From Ficedula albicollis (taxonomy: Eukaryota > Chordata > Aves > Passeriformes > Muscicapidae), in NCBI RefSeq assembly GCF_000247815.1, contig NC_021678.1:5619026-5683025 (forward strand): 64,000 bases of DNA. The letters run 5' to 3'. Below the pieces are notes generated by a model. It searched no databases and was not told the origin of the DNA. It saw nothing but the letters and a program-made list of their open reading frames with translations. The translations under genes and the position numbers were made by a program. Positions 1 to 13,940 of this stretch are shown in pieces. How positions within the stretch are numbered: the first letter of the stretch is position 1; every line of letters starts with the position of its first letter.

Positions 1-195
1 TCTAGGTTCTGAGAAACAGCGGAATGATAGTACATAATCAAATATGACCCCAGAGGCTGCAGCCTGCCCGGTTAAAAAATTTCATTTTAATGCTGGGTAA
101 ACCAATGTGTTTTCTTGATTAAAGGCAAACTCAAGTTGTAAGATACACATTAAGCTTAAGTAATATATACATGACTTTACAGTATTCTTACACCC

Positions 196-395
196 TATCA
201 CAGAATCGTTTGTTTTGGAAGGGAGTTAAAGATCATCTGATGCTTGGAACATAGCACCATGGGCAGGGATGCCACCTGCTAGATCAGGTTGCTCAGGACC
301 CCATTAAACTTGGCTTTGAATGCTACCCAACATGAGGCATCCACAGGATCTCTGGGCAACCTGTTGAAGTATCTCACCACCCTCACGTGAATGAT
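196..395 (-). mobile_element. CR1 LINE fragment, 3' end, degenerate
   Basis: The plus strand reads as the reverse complement of the avian CR1 3' region. It has a 'cacagaatcg' start, then 'ttaaagatcatct', 'catgggcagggat', 'atcaggttgctcagga', 'catccacaggatctctgggc' and 'aacctgttgaagtatctcac', in consensus order. Many substitutions and small indels show an old insertion. Only the 3' untranslated part is present and no reverse-transcriptase reading frame remains. The right edge is approximate because similarity fades after about 395. Confidence 0.85.
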
Positions 396-2711
396 GAATA
401 GTCTGCCTGAATCAGAAATACAAGTGTTGTGGCATGTGATGGCCCAGTGGAGGATGAAATACTGACACTGTAGACAAAGATGTGTCTTGGATCTCTTTTT
501 CCAAAACTATTTCCTGCCCTCTATAAATAAATTTGGTGCACAGAACACAAGTTCAGATCATGGCACAACTGCATCTCTCTCCACAGAGGAGGATGTTCAT
601 TTGACTTGCTGCTTTCAAGTTCAGCCTGAAGCTACAAAGCATTGCAATCTTCAGCTGTTTGTTAAGTGCTGAGTGATTTGCTGAGTCTGCCCAGTGCCAG
701 TGTTGGGAGCACAGAGTGAAGATTGGGTGTGTATTTCTGTACCTGGCAGGAACAGCTGTGTCTGGCAGGATGCTTAGGATGAGGGGCCATTATCCCGAGT
801 GGAGAGGTAGAGTCTTTAAAGGTCTGTGAGCCTTCCTGTATGGAAATGAACTGCTGAGGACACCCTCATCGCTGTTGCTTTCGGCAGCAACAGGTATTTT
901 GTCAGAGGCCGAGGGATCTGAAGGCTCCGTGTTCAGTGTACTCTTCTATTCAGCCCCCTTCACCGGGGTAGTCAGTTTAATTGTGAAGATGTGCACTGGA
1001 ATTTTTGGCAGTACCGTTACCAGTGATAATGATAAATTCTTTATTGGCTACCTATCTTATCCTGCCCCAACGATTGCATTTTGCTTGTGAGTTTATACTT
1101 GTTTTTGGACACGCTGGTTCTTTTTCTATGCAGCTCTTTTGTGAAAACAAATGCTTGGTATTTATTGTACATTGTGTGCTTGGAGTAACTTGCAGCTCAA
1201 GGAAAGGTCAGCATGAAAAAGCAGGATTCTGAGTCTGAACTCAGCTTGCTCTTGCCTTGCTGAGTGGAATTAGGTGAGTGACTTGACCCTTTCACTACTT
1301 ATCACTCTGTAAACCATGAATCATAGGTTCTACATGCAAGGATATTTATTAAGATTTTAAGAACATCTTTACGTGGACAATCCTGGTGCCATGTTAAACT
1401 GGTGATGAGGTTTGTATTTTGTGTAATTGATCATCTTGTGGTCGCCAATGTTTTTAACTGCTGTACTGATTGCCATTTCTAACAGATACAGACAAAAATA
1501 TATTAATGTTCCAGTTAAATCCTATATCACACCCACATTTTTTTCAGTGCAGTAATATTCAAATAAACCCACAAACCAACCTCAAAAGAAAAGCAAACTG
1601 TCCAGCCAGCTGACAATTAAATTGACATGTTTTTTCTTCTGAAAGGCCATATTCTTAGGAGGCCTCTACTATCTTGAGCATATGTGAGAAAAAAAAAACA
1701 AACCATGATGTAGTTGCTTGGCTAGGCTTTGGAACTGCGTTGTGTTGGTAATGCAATGAACAAAGTTCAGCTTAGGTCAGGTTCAGATTATGGTTTTGGT
1801 CTCCTCCTGTGTTTGTTTTGTTTCTCCTCACTCTGAAAGAGAATAGGAACTGCCACAGCTCTTTTCTGCTGCCCAGCCCCACTACCTTCAGTCTTCTCCC
1901 ATTTCTACCCGGACTCCAAACTGTGAACAACTTGTTGCTTCTTTGTTGCTGGTACATATTGCACCTCCCTCCAAGTTTGTGAAAAACCCTCATTAATTTT
2001 TGCTTTCTTCTTGAGGTTGCTCCCCATACATCCTAACTTCTTTTGAGAAATTAGAATTTCCTGTAACCATCAGATCTAACCATCTGTAGTGGATGAAAAT
2101 GGCAGCTGCTTGTGTAGAAAGTCAATAGTTGCCTGTTGCTAAATCTTGTGTCACAATGCCAGAATATTTTACAAGATTCAGAATTTGGACAGGCAGTACA
2201 GAAACCATTCTCTGTTATAATGTTGCCAACAGCTGCAGATGTGTATTTACATAGGACAAACCCAAGGATCTCTGTCAAAGAGCATATTTTTTGCAATGTT
2301 TCTGCCACTGATTCTTCAAAGGTGTTTTTTGTTTTGGTTTTTTTGTTTTGAGGGTTTTTTGTTGTTGTTTTGTTTTGTTTTAATAGCTGCCACCAATGAA
2401 GAAGCTAGATAAGAATGCAGCCAAACGTGATTCAGATGAGAACAGGACTTAAAAGAGAAGACAAACAACATGTCTGTAACATTTTCTGGCTCTCCAGTAA
2501 TGGCTTACATAAAAGAAAGTTGGTTGTCAATTATTCGTCAAATAATTTATATATCTGTGGAAACATAGGGGAGTGCTAGATATAACTGCACTGAAATAAA
2601 AAGGAGAATTAGGTTCATATATATACCAAATATCAAGCAGATCTATGTAACATTAAGACTCCCACCCACCTTTGCAACTTCTTTACTGAGTTGCATCCTG
2701 CATTCCATTAA
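396..2711. other. Unique non-coding DNA, nothing recognised
   Basis: No open frame longer than about 85 codons and no recognisable domain, RNA gene or mobile element. The only low-complexity part is a T/G-rich stretch at about 2321-2383, made of T runs broken by single or paired G. A weak, uncertain continuation of the CR1 fragment may extend past 396. Confidence 0.5.
2321..2383. repeat. T/G-rich low-complexity tract
   Basis: Runs of three to seven T alternate with one to three G. This is either a simple repeat or the decayed poly-A tail of a minus-strand retroposon. No retroposon body is recognised beside it. Confidence 0.7.
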
Positions 2712-3176
2712 CTGCTGGAGAGAGCCCAGAGGAGGCGACCAAGATGATTAGGGGGATGGAATAACTCTCCTGCAAGGAAAGACTGAGAGAATTGGGTTTG
2801 TTCAGCCTGGACAATGGATGGCTTAGTGGTGACCTAACTGTGGCCTTCCAGTACCTGAAGAGAGGCTACAAGAGGGAGGGTGATGGGCATTTTACAGAGG
2901 CATGTAGGGACAGGACAAGGGGGAATGGATTCAGATTGAGAGTAGATGCTATGAAAAACATATTTACTGTGAGTGTGTTGAGGCCCTGCACAGGTTGCCC
3001 TGGGAGGTTGCCCTAAGTGGCTACCCCATCGCTGGAGGTGTTCAAGGCCAGGCTGAACTGGGCTCTGAACATCCTGGTAAAGTGGAAGATGTCTCTGCCC
3101 ATGGCAGGGGAGTTGGAACTAGATGTAGATGATCCTTAAAGCCACTCCATACTCAGGCTATTCTATGGTTCTATGA
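2712..3176 (+). mobile_element. CR1 LINE fragment, 3' end
   Basis: Sense-strand CR1, about 465 bp, from 'gcccagaggaggcgacc' through 'ttcagcctgg', 'ggtgacctaactgtgg', 'ccttccagtacctgaag', 'gcatgtagggacaggac', 'gctggaggtgttcaaggcc', 'tgcccatggcaggg' and 'gttggaactagat'. It ends at the diagnostic 'attctatggttctatg' 3' repeat. It is 5'-truncated, as most avian CR1 copies are, and carries many point changes. A 12-13 bp local duplication of 'ggttgccctgggaggttgccct' type lies near 2993-3014. It encodes nothing intact. Confidence 0.93.
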
Positions 3177-6100
3177 ACCATGTAATTCACCCCTTGCTGC
3201 ACTCTTCATGTGTTGTAGCTCCTCAGCTAAGTGCACTATTTTTATAAAGCACATAATTAATGAGTTTTATTGACAGTTTGCTACAGAACAGCCTAGAGCA
3301 GGAGTTGGAGTGACTCAGAGTAGGAAAGGCTGTGCAGCATGCAACTCCCTGAGCATGAATTTGCAGGAATAATGAGTCTTATTCTGATCATCTGAATTCA
3401 GCTCCATCAGCTTCATGCTTTCCACTGATGCAAATCAGATCTGTGCTGATGTCTCTGGTGCCACCTAGGTTAGACTGTGGTGATGGGTGCTGTGAGTTAG
3501 CCATGGCCATACTCCTTCTGCACTCGTGACTGTCAAGGGCTGACCCTGGGTGTGAGGAGGAGGGAAGCTTCTTCCTCACAGGGAAAGCCCTGTGTCTCTG
3601 TGTGCATGTCATGTGTGCTTTCATTGTCACTGACCTCAGTGCCATGTATTTATTTTCACCTGCTGTGTTATAGGTGCAGTAAAAGAGCACTTTTGCCCTA
3701 GGCTAAGGTGTGAGAATTGGCAGTAGGTAGAAGTAGGTTGCTCACTAACTCGAGTCCCAGAGGGTGCGAGCTGTGGGTCTGCCACTGCTTGTGCTAAGTG
3801 ATGGTCACACACCAACTCTGAACAACCTTATCAGCAAGGTCTAAAGTAATCCTGTTTCAGTGGCTTAGAGAGTTACTGCTGTGCCACTGAGTCACACTCA
3901 CTTGTAGCCTTCCCTCACTGCCAAAAATGCTTCAGCACAGAGTATCTTGATGGTAAGCCTTTCTTTCTCACAATCATGAGTGAGGACTGGGTGTAGATGT
4001 CACACAGGTAAAGCCATAGTAACTTGATTGTCTTTGGTTATGCATGTAACATATTATTTTAAGAATAATTTTTCAGCAAGAGAGAGAAACTTAATTTCTT
4101 AATGATTTGGGATCAAGTTTATCACAGTGGGAATCTATATAGGGTAATCAGCAATGATGAATTTAAGAAGGAAAATATTTTCCTATTTTAAATAAGTAAT
4201 AGATTTTATTTTTTTTCATGGAAAGCCTTAGTGTTGAGCAGCAGAAGAGGTTAATGGTAAAACTTAGTGGCTAAGGTATTTAGTGGGATGGAAATTTCTT
4301 TCATTGTTTTCAGATGTTTGTAAGGTTTAGGTTAGTTAGTAAATCAAATAAAATTATTCTCTGTCCTATAGGTAGATAGTCTGTGTTAGACTCCATGCCT
4401 CTGTGAGGAGGAAGGAAATTTTATTCAAGTGTTGAAACAAGTGAGGTGGACTGAGAGAAGCAGAAGAAAAAGGCCAAGACTGCAGAACTCTTACAGTGAC
4501 CCATGCATAGCACTGATCTCTCTTTGAGAGAGCAACCAGTGTCCAAATCAAAGAACAACAATTAGAAATCATTGGCAATTGGTAGAGAAAAATATAAAGG
4601 AAAAAGAGAAGGAAGAGATGCTAGAGTGGGTGAAATGCCAATGAATGAGGTCAGGGGGATGTTCCAGAGAAGCAGCATGAAGAGGTGAGTTGGTGTGGTG
4701 CAGGGAAGGAGGCAAGGAGGGAACAGAGAAGTTTGATTCCATGACATGCAGCTGCAGATGAAAGCTGTTAAAAGGGACATACGAAGGCCTTTGGAAGGTC
4801 AGTGCAGTGTGTAGGCTGGGTTTTGAAGTGTGGATTGAAATGATATAAAAATTTTAATTTCTTTAAAAATTAAGATAGTAGTGGTGTGTTTGAGGATAAA
4901 GTAACAAGTCTCAAGTTGGAAATGACAGATCTTTGCCAGAGCATGACCACATGCCCCTTTTAGGGTAGAATAATATAGCTGTCAGTAACATGCCACTTCT
5001 GTATAACTTAGGATGATTGAGGAAAAAACCACAAAGTTATCAAAATACAATGGCAAGTTAGTTCAGATACTAAATATCTTGATTTTACTTTTGCACTTCA
5101 CAACATGGTAACAGAAGTGTGGTAGATTTTTCTTGGAAAATTATAATAAATTCTAGCAAAAACTAATGCAGAAACTCAACTTCTTCCTGAAGACTAGCTT
5201 CTGCTGTTTCCCATCGCAGGATCAGGGCCTAACAAGCCACACGTTGTTCTTACTGTTGGTTTTGGTTTTTTTTTTAATCTCTAGGAAAACAAAATTCTCC
5301 ATATCTCTGTGTTTAAATGATTGGAAATTAAACTTAGGGGAATCTAGCATGTGATTACTTTTTTTAGAGAGGATTTTCTTCATAGCTGAATTGGACTGAG
5401 GTTTTTTTCCCTCACAAACCAGATGGTTAGTGATTCAGTACTTTTAGCAATAGAAAAATGATTAGTTTTCTTTCCTCAGTAGTTGGTGTGAGTGTACTTT
5501 TCTTGATCTATTTACATATTACATAAACACTTTACCAGTATTTCTGTACATTGGTTGCAGTCCTGATCCTGCATAGAGCCTTGCACACGGGAGTTGACGT
5601 GGCTCATGTAGAACTATTTGCATGGAACTCATGACAGTGTCATAACTTTATTTGCATCCTTATGTGTGTACTTAAATTTACAAGACTCTATGAAGATGCC
5701 AATACAATTTTAAGTCCACAAAACAATTGAGTAACTTGGCACACTTTGCTTTCTTTTCACCTAACGAGGTCTCTGATCTCTTCTGCTGTGTTCCTGTAGT
5801 AGGCTGTAGGTCCTTGTGGCTTTCGAGTTATGCTAAAAGCTTTGTCCTTATTATAGAGTCTGAGCTCTTCCTGATGTGCAGGGTGAGCAAGGTCCTCATT
5901 CATGTAACCTTTTAAAAGACTTGTACTGGTGCTACTCCCTTTGGAAGGGATTGCAGTACCAGTGGTAAATACTTGGGAGAATACTTAAAAAATTCACATG
6001 AGTACTTGATTTATCAAGGTTATATGCATCTATGTTTATTGGTGTATACATAATGTTAAATAGAACATACGTTTAACCCATATATGCTGTGTCAGCGTGT

Positions 6101-9100
6101 GGGTATTTGAGGTAGAAGGCTCTGAAACTGTTACTAGACTTACTTACACTCTAGGCTAACACTGTATTACAGTATCCAGTCACCCATTCCCTATACAAGA
6201 AGGTGAAAGTAAGGTTGTCCAAGCAGCCTGACTGATGTCCTTTCCAAGCAGTTAAGAGCTGTTTTGTAAATTTGCTGTGCTTGTACCCTAGTTTTACGTG
6301 GGAATTAAAATGGTGAATGCATAGTCTCATACTGCTGCTTTATTGAGATGATGATACTCCAAATACAGTGGCCACGTTCTCTATTTGCCAATTTGACTGT
6401 ACACAGTTGGATCATAATTATCTGATTCTCTTCTTGGCTCCTGCCTCGTTGTAGGTATGCTCTGATTGAGTCACTGGGGGATTGTGCACAGAGGAGCTGG
6501 CTGGCCCCTTGCCTTGTTTTCCAGGTTTACCAGAGTTTAAACCCACTTACTAGCATTTTTGCTTGAAAAATGTGATAATCTTCTTCTTCCGTGTGTTCTA
6601 ATAGGGAAAAAAAGGCACGAATTAGCATCAGAGGTACTGTAACACATCAAGTTTTTCCCTTCAATTAAATTATTCAGTGGAAGAGTGTCAGAAAGAGATC
6701 CTTGAAACTAGCACTGTTTGTTTGGCATGGATCAGTAGTCAAACTGGGGTGATTCAGTGTGCCTTGTATTTGTGAAATAAGTTACTTTTCCCTTTACGTA
6801 AGGGGAAGCATTTGGGGGAGTTTGCCTCTCAGGCTGTGTGGTCACACAGAGTGGCAGAAAAGTGTGTCTGCAGGGCATGTAATCCTGCGGGATGGTGCTG
6901 CATGGGGTGGTGTGCGGCTCCAGTCAGAGGTCAGACTGCCCAATGGGAGGAACAAGAGCTTCTTCAGCCGCAGCTCTGTGTGTGTTGCATACAAAGGGTT
7001 GCACATTCTTTGAACCTCATCATGGTCGTAAATGGTCGCATTTCTTATAACTGAGAATTGCTTTATTACATTACCAGAAAGAAATAGAAGCACAAAGGAG
7101 TGGTTATGCACTTCCAAACGCTGTGTCTGTAGAAGAGCAGAGTAGTGACTCCTAACACAGCTGTTGTGGGCATGTAGAGCAATGTGATTAAGATCTCTGT
7201 TCTCTCAGGCTGGTTGTGCTTGCTCTTGTGCTCGTTGTAGTTGATTGACTGGCAGCAGTGCGCTCGTTTCTTAGTGCACTTGTCCTGGTGCCCATTGGCA
7301 TTCAGCTGCCATCCCTGGCTGGCCAGGTGCTACACTGGGAGTGTTATCATGCTAATGAGTGTGACAGTGGCTGTAATGTATAGCAGAGGGGGTCTGGGGA
7401 GAAGTTAAATGAGGTTGATCCGTCAGTCAGGGAGAATGAGCAAAATTTGCCCTCAATGGGGAGTGCGCTGAAGAAACAGTGTTGGAGACCAGTTATCTGT
7501 GGATTCTTTTGAGTTCCACGGAGTAAATGCTGTGAAGAAAACTTGGCTCAGAGCTTTGAGGACCAAGTAATTGAGGCAAACCCTGAGTTACACAGGACAT
7601 AGGCATGCTTTTATAAGTACTGGAAGTACTGAGAAGTGTTTCTTCTGATTTCAGTTAATAATAGGGAACGTAGTATACAATTGTTTGCTTGATTGGTTAA
7701 TTTTATTGTAAGTACAAGCTTGCCTTTTGTTCAGTGGTACTCAGCTGGTGTGCTTTTGGTAAATCCAGTGAATTAAGGGGAGTAAGTAATGTGCCCTGGT
7801 CTGTCAGTGAAACAAGTCCATTTAAAATTAAGGCCATGAGGGATATGGTGAGGGTGAAGAGGAGTTAGAAAAACAGTGAGCAGAACTGGTCACCTGTGCC
7901 ACAGAACAGAAACCTTCAGGTCACATGTGCCACAGGCACACAACTGGTGATGTGAGCTGCCTCAGTGAAAAAGGAGTGGTGCTTCCCATGTGTGGTATGA
8001 AACTCTGACGCCACTGGTCTTAATGAAAATGCACTGGGTTTTGCACTGGGGCAGATGAGAGCAGAATCTGGCCAACTGTTAATAGCTTTTTGTATTTGAG
8101 GCTGAAATAAAGTGGCTGTGTATGCAAATAATTGTACTAGCGTGACTTCTGAATGACTCCCAAAAGGAGAATGCAATATTTAATTGTTGGAAATACAAAC
8201 TGTTTGGCACAAATTTCCTGGTTTGGCTGAGCTGTACTTGACCTGTGACAGAGAGAGCAAAGGTGATTTTAAGTCCTGGGATCTGAGGGGCCAGTGTGTA
8301 ACTTGAGTTAGAGTCAGTGTGTTGACTGCTTTGTAATTACAGATACTTATTCTGTGTACAAAACCAGTTGATTCATTATCTTTTATTTCCATTATCTCAA
8401 TCTTTATGTGTGAATCTGAGCTATTTGAGTTCAAGGGAATGGCATATAACTAGAATTTTAAAAAAGGGGCTTGATAACAAAAATTTGATCTGATATAAAG
8501 ATGTTCTGGTGTAATCAAAATGATGAAACTGGTTAAATCGATCTTCAGAATCTGAAAACTTTGCAAGAAGTCTAAGAAGTTCAAAATAACCTTTCTTCTA
8601 CTCCATGACCTGCATTTCTTGCAGTATTTTGATCCATGCCTTGGAACAAGGATAGTATAGCTCTTAAAATATAAGAGACAATTAGAAGCAACCATAATGC
8701 TGTAGCTTAACACTCTGTCACTCTTCAGCTGTACTTCAGGAATCAGCTGAACTCAAGGAACTCTGCTCTTAACACAGAAGTCATGTGGGGAAGATGGCTT
8801 AAGCCATCTTCATTTTGTTAAATTCTGAAACTGTGATAATCTCACCATAAATTATCAGATGTCCTTACACCTAGAAATGTGGCCATCCCATTTTAAACTC
8901 TGGAGAGCAGAGAATGTTTTTTCTGGAGCCAAGATCTATAAGTGCTTTCAGCTTTCAAAGAGCCTCCAGTATTTGAAAAGTAAGTTTTACTTACACAAGC
9001 TAAATATTGCCCCTTTTAAGTACAAGTGTTGATCGTGTGGAGAGATATGAAATTTTGTTGGATACAAGTGTGAGCCCAGAGTTGATGGGGTATGTTTGAA

Positions 9101-9641
9101 AATAGTTCCTGGCAGAAGTTACGCTGGCTGAGAATCATCCTCACACTGTGTTGACATCACTGGAAGATGCACACATGAAATGAAAGTACTGTGTGGCCTT
9201 TAAGCTTCTGTTCCTGTGGTACCTGATGTTTCATAATACAAGGAAGAAACATTCACTTTTCCAGGTAATTGTTACAGAATGGGTGTCTGATCTATTTCAG
9301 TCTGCTCTGTCTGGGAAATGTCTCCATGCCTTCAGTGAAGTGCTGTGCATGCACAACAAAGAGGCTTTTTGGATGGAATTTGTAATGCAGGACTCATTAA
9401 CTGATAGTGGATAATTTTGAAAGAGATTAGTACAGCACTTGCTGCTCACTTAGATCATAGAAATAACTTGTTCACCATACTGAGATATTCTCTAAAATGC
9501 TTGCTAACAGGTTACTTATGCTTTTGTATGCCAAAAACAGTAGCTTTTTCTGCAAACCAAACAGAAAATTAGATTATCTTATTTTTTATTTGTATGAGGG
9601 GTAAGTGTGAAAATTGTTATGGATGTTATGTAGGGGTCACC
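3177..9641. other. Unique non-coding DNA, nothing recognised
   Basis: About 6.5 kb of ordinary AT-rich sequence. The longest open frames are 80-100 codons, overlap in several frames and lack any domain I know. I found no CR1, LTR, tRNA or obvious splice-site series. It could be intron or intergenic spacer. Confidence 0.5.
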
Positions 9642-9749
9642 AGTGGGAAATCAGGTCCAGCGCTTTGTGTGTTTGTCTAAAGCAAGTGGCATTTGTAGTG
9701 GGAAATCAGGTCCAGTGCTTTGTGTGTTTGTCTAAAGCAAGTGGCATTT
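9642..9749. repeat. Tandem duplication, 55-bp unit, 2 copies
   Basis: Units start at 9642 and 9697, each beginning 'agtgggaaatcaggtcca' and ending 'aagcaagtggcattt'. One substitution separates them (c/t in 'ccag[c/t]gcttt'). The near identity points to a recent duplication or a polymorphic two-unit minisatellite. Confidence 0.93.
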
Positions 9750-12138
9750 CCGTTTTGTTTTTCAAGACCGCTGAGGTCTTGTCTGCAACTATATCAAGAA
9801 TATAGTCACTCATTCTCTATCACACAGAAAAATCAGTCAAATTTCCTGTTGGTGTGTGTCTCCTCCCTTTGGCTGCTTATTATTTTAGATACAGCTCTGT
9901 GGGACAGGAACTCTCGGTCAGTACACATGAGCCTGTGGGCACTGCTGGAATAAAGAGAGAAACTTTCCTTCCACTCTGCTGTTTTGTGTAACTGAAGGCT
10001 GAGCTGGAGGGCTGGTGGTTTGCTTTTCTAGGTGAACCCAGGGAAGCAGGTGGATTGCATGAGGAGTCCTGCATTGCTCTGGCTGGCTCTGAGTGTGGCT
10101 GGATACATCAGAAATCCCAGAGCTTCTCAGCTTTCAGCCCTGTCTCTGTGTCCTACAGCACCCGTCTCCAGGGAACTGAGATTACTAGATTGGAGGATAT
10201 GCGTTGCATAAAAAAGTCCCAGTCCTTGGGAGTTTAGGAAAAATAGCAGAATAAATACTTGTAACTTGCTTTCATGTTACATGGCATGGGACTTCCTCTT
10301 CCTTGCAGATGACTTCTCCAGTGCTGTTTGGATGTGCCTGCTGCTCTGTGATTGCTCCTAAAGCCTTGATTTGACAGCAGCCTCTGGCATGCTGTGGGCC
10401 AGCAGATCTGCATAGCAACAGACCTGCCAGTCTTCCTGCAGAGAGTTGAAGGAATTTTGGAGAAAATAAGCGAGTCAGAAATTTGCCATTCTTTTCTGTG
10501 GCAGTTCCCTGGATTCAAAGTGTCCCTCGTCTCTGGCACAGGTGGGCAGCGGGCTGGGGAGGAAAGCAACACAAATTCTTTTGTCTTTCCAATGCTTGGG
10601 GCTGCTGATGCTGGGCGCTTTAAGTGTAGGTTTTTGAGAGAAGAGTTGTAGGTGACGGAGAAGCATCACAGTTAAGTGAACTGGGGGGATAGTACTTGGA
10701 CCTCTTGGAACAAAGAACAGGCTGAGGAAAAGGAATAAAATTAAAAGAAAGAAAGTCCTCTTAATCTGGGTGGTGTCATCTTGTCATTGTCAGTTCCATA
10801 GTTAAGTAGCTGCAAGCCTCCTGCTGGCTGCTGTGCAAGGAGCAGGTCATTAATTAAAAGGCATGGCAGAGTGTAGCATGTTTAGGGTTTTGAGGTGCCA
10901 ACAAGTTAATACTGCCCAGAATAACTGCAGAGAGCATGTCCAACACAAGGTATGGTTCTAAGAGCTAAAAGACCTGTTATCCAGTGTGTCATCCTTGAAG
11001 ACAATGTGGCATACATGCTGAAACCTAAAATTTCCTTGTTCTCTGCCTCCCTAGCAGCCTCATACACATATCCAGCTTCTCCTTAGTGTAAGCCACAAGG
11101 CAAGAATCTGTGTAACACAGGGACTGGGAGAGCTTTGGGGTTCCCTAGGCCACCTGGCTCTGCAGCAATCCTATGCCTTTTAACCTAAGAATCACTGGAG
11201 CAGCTGAGTAATGATACTGGGCATGGCAAAGGGTAAGAGCAGGTGTACTGCTGGGGTGTATAAATCCCTGGCAAGACTGAGTGCCTGCTCTGAGATGGAA
11301 AGATGTGGGTCAGAGAGCGTGGGACTGAGTTAGGTGAGAGAGTGTGAAAACACACTTGCTATATGGCTGCTGAGCAAAGAGCAGGAAAGGATTTCACTGG
11401 TTTTTGGCTTGAAGGATTAAGCAAGAAGTGGTGGATCAGAGAGAAAATAATCTGATTGGACTATAATTTGTACAATATACTCTCAGTTTGCAGTTTATCC
11501 CCGACCAGATTATAAGTGTTTAGTAGTGTTTACAAGCATCTGATCGTCACTGCCCAGGCAATTTTCCTCCTCTCGTTTATCATACACACTTGCAGATTTA
11601 ATACTTCTATTTTGGAGAATACAGCACTTCTGTCCTGTGAAATAATGTATCTCTTCTGCCGTTCTCATGGAGATGTGATGCAATGATATCACTTCCTAGT
11701 GAGAGACTGGTGAATCATTTTGTTGGTCTTCATGAATCTCTTTGCTAATAGTTTCTGCACCAGTCTTAATACAATTTTCAAAAGCAAAATCATAATGTCA
11801 GGGACTTTTTAAAAAAACCATTTTGTTAAAAAGACAATAGTGCCATTATTTGTTGCATACCATACTGAACCCAAGCTCTCAGCATGCTGCTGAAATGCTC
11901 TCCCAACCAAATATATTTATGTAGCTCAAAGTATTGACACCTATCCAGTCAATCCCTCTCCAGCAGTGGGAAGCTTGCTTGCAAACAGGGTGGGATACAG
12001 AGGACACATATTTGTCTCTCAGGCTCAGGTGGATGGTCTGATAATTTAAAGTTTAAAGCTCTCCTGTGGATCTGGTAACCTTGCATGGGAGCAGAAGCAC
12101 TCTGAGCTGTCGTGGCTGGGTGTGCAAAGGCTCTTCTA
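9750..12138. other. Unique non-coding DNA, nothing recognised
   Basis: No repeat family or gene recognised. The longest open frame is 112 codons on the minus strand (10234-10572), with no domain I know, and it is overlapped by frames on the other strand. Confidence 0.5.
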
Positions 12139-13460
12139 CTAGTTGGGAGCCTCTAATTGTCTGCCTAGCAGGTGTGACCGGTTGTTCATCTCCATCAGCT
12201 TTGCACCTCAAGTGGTGTAAAGAAGGTGGAAATCAGGAGTAAGTAGATCCCTCAGAATTGCCTTGTCCTGGGAAGAAGAGATGGCGGGCTGTGTGGTTGT
12301 AGTGAGGCAACATGCAAGGCCTTTGACATTTTGTGCACTGGTGAGGGCCTTTTCCTGGGGAAAAGGGAGTTGCTTGTGGTGTGAATATGATCCTGTGAAG
12401 GTAAGGGCACTTATTCTTTATTCGTTTTTTTATTACTAGGTTTATTCTTGGCCAAGCCTGAAGTTTCTTGAATTGTCTTCAAGACAACGCTGATCTTCTG
12501 GCAACTGCAGTCAGGGAATTGCATGGGAAGCACAAAAGTGCCTTTGCACATTTCCTTGTTTGGTGGGCCAAGTGTCCTTCTGTCACACAGATATCACCTG
12601 TTTCTTCAAGCAAGCACAGAGCATGCTCTAGCAAGCCCACTGCTGTCCTCAGAGGGTGTTTCCATGTTATTTGTACTGCTCATTGCGCCTTTCCTTTGCT
12701 CTCTGATACATCACACATTGCCAGGTGGTATTTGTAACATGTTCCATAGAATTCTAAAATGAAACTTCTTTGGAGGAGGTCAGGATGCTGTGCGGGACGC
12801 ATCCTGTGTGTGGGCTGCGTCTGACAGATTCCTGTTGCTGTTATCCAGCAGGCTTGTCAGAAACGACAGCACTTGCCTATGGACTGCCCTAACACAGCAG
12901 TACCAGCCTGAGCGGGAAGTGCTAATAGTGTTGTTTGCCCCTGTGCTCACATTTGTAGTGTCTCTGCAGTAGGAGAGACACAGCGTAAATATCTGGATGG
13001 ATAGTTGCATGTTTCGGAATAACGATACCAGGCACCATTCAGTTCTGAGCAGTCAATGTACAATTGTTGCAATAGAAAACAGCACAGAAGGTTGCTTAAG
13101 AGTTTTTTCAGTTATCAGTGACTTTCCTACCCACAGACAGGTAAAGAGGTAACATGTCTAAAAGTTTCATCACTCTGGAAATAGTGCCAAAGTTCAGATC
13201 TTCCTAATTCATTGCTGGGAACATCTATTCTCACACTTATGCCTACATGCTAGAGATTTTTTTTTTCCTTCTTGTGATGGATTAAATCCCTTTTTTTATC
13301 ATTATGTAAGGTTGTTTGACTCCTTCTGCCTTTGTTGCAGTCGTTAGTGCATTTGACATGTTATTGGCACTCTATAGTGACCAACAGGGGTTCTCAAAAC
13401 AGCCATTGCTTCACCCTCTCTGTAAGCTGGGCTGCATTCCAAGGCACTTATTTTTCCATC

Positions 13461-13940
13461 TGGTCCACTGTTAATCTCCCATTACAAATTATCTGATCTC
13501 TTAACTCCCAGCCTAATTTTTCTTACTGTATTCAGTGGAATGACTGACCACTGAGTTTAGCAGATCCAGGTTGGTGTTACACCTGTGAGAATTTCCTGGT
13601 TGCATGATTTCTGCTTGTTTTGCAAGGCTTTTTGGTTCCCTGCTGCCTTGATTTCAAATATGTGACCTTGAAATTGGTTGATTTGAACATGACTTTTATT
13701 TTCATTTGCAGCCCCTAGAGGATTGTACTTGCAGAATTATCTTGTAACGGTGCTGAATTAGAGACAGAGCCCAGCTGATATTCCCAGACTAAAGGATATG
13801 ATAATTTATAGTGACCTTGGTGCCTTTCTTATGCTTTTTTCTAAACAATGCCTTTTTGCCTTGTATACGATCAGTGATTTTGAAAAAAGTAGTTCCTTAG
13901 TTACCTATTACAATTTAAGAAAATAGTGTGCCCTCTTCCC
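13461..13940. other. 480-bp segment present only in duplication copy A
   Basis: In copy A this stretch joins '...tatttttccatc' (ending 13460) to 'tcttatgtgcacac' (starting 13941). In copy B those same flanks enclose an unrelated 47-bp filler. The segment is unique AT-rich sequence with no recognised element, and it has no TG...CA ends or target-site duplication. It is therefore better read as deleted from B than as a mobile insertion in A. Confidence 0.85.

Noticed and set aside
12468..12737. 89-codon frame, identical at 16636-16905
   Set aside because: Identity comes from the large DNA duplication, not from protein conservation. No known domain.
13461..13940. 480-bp copy-A segment as a mobile-element insertion
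   Set aside because: It has no terminal repeats or target-site duplication, and copy B carries filler at the site, which fits a deletion in B better.
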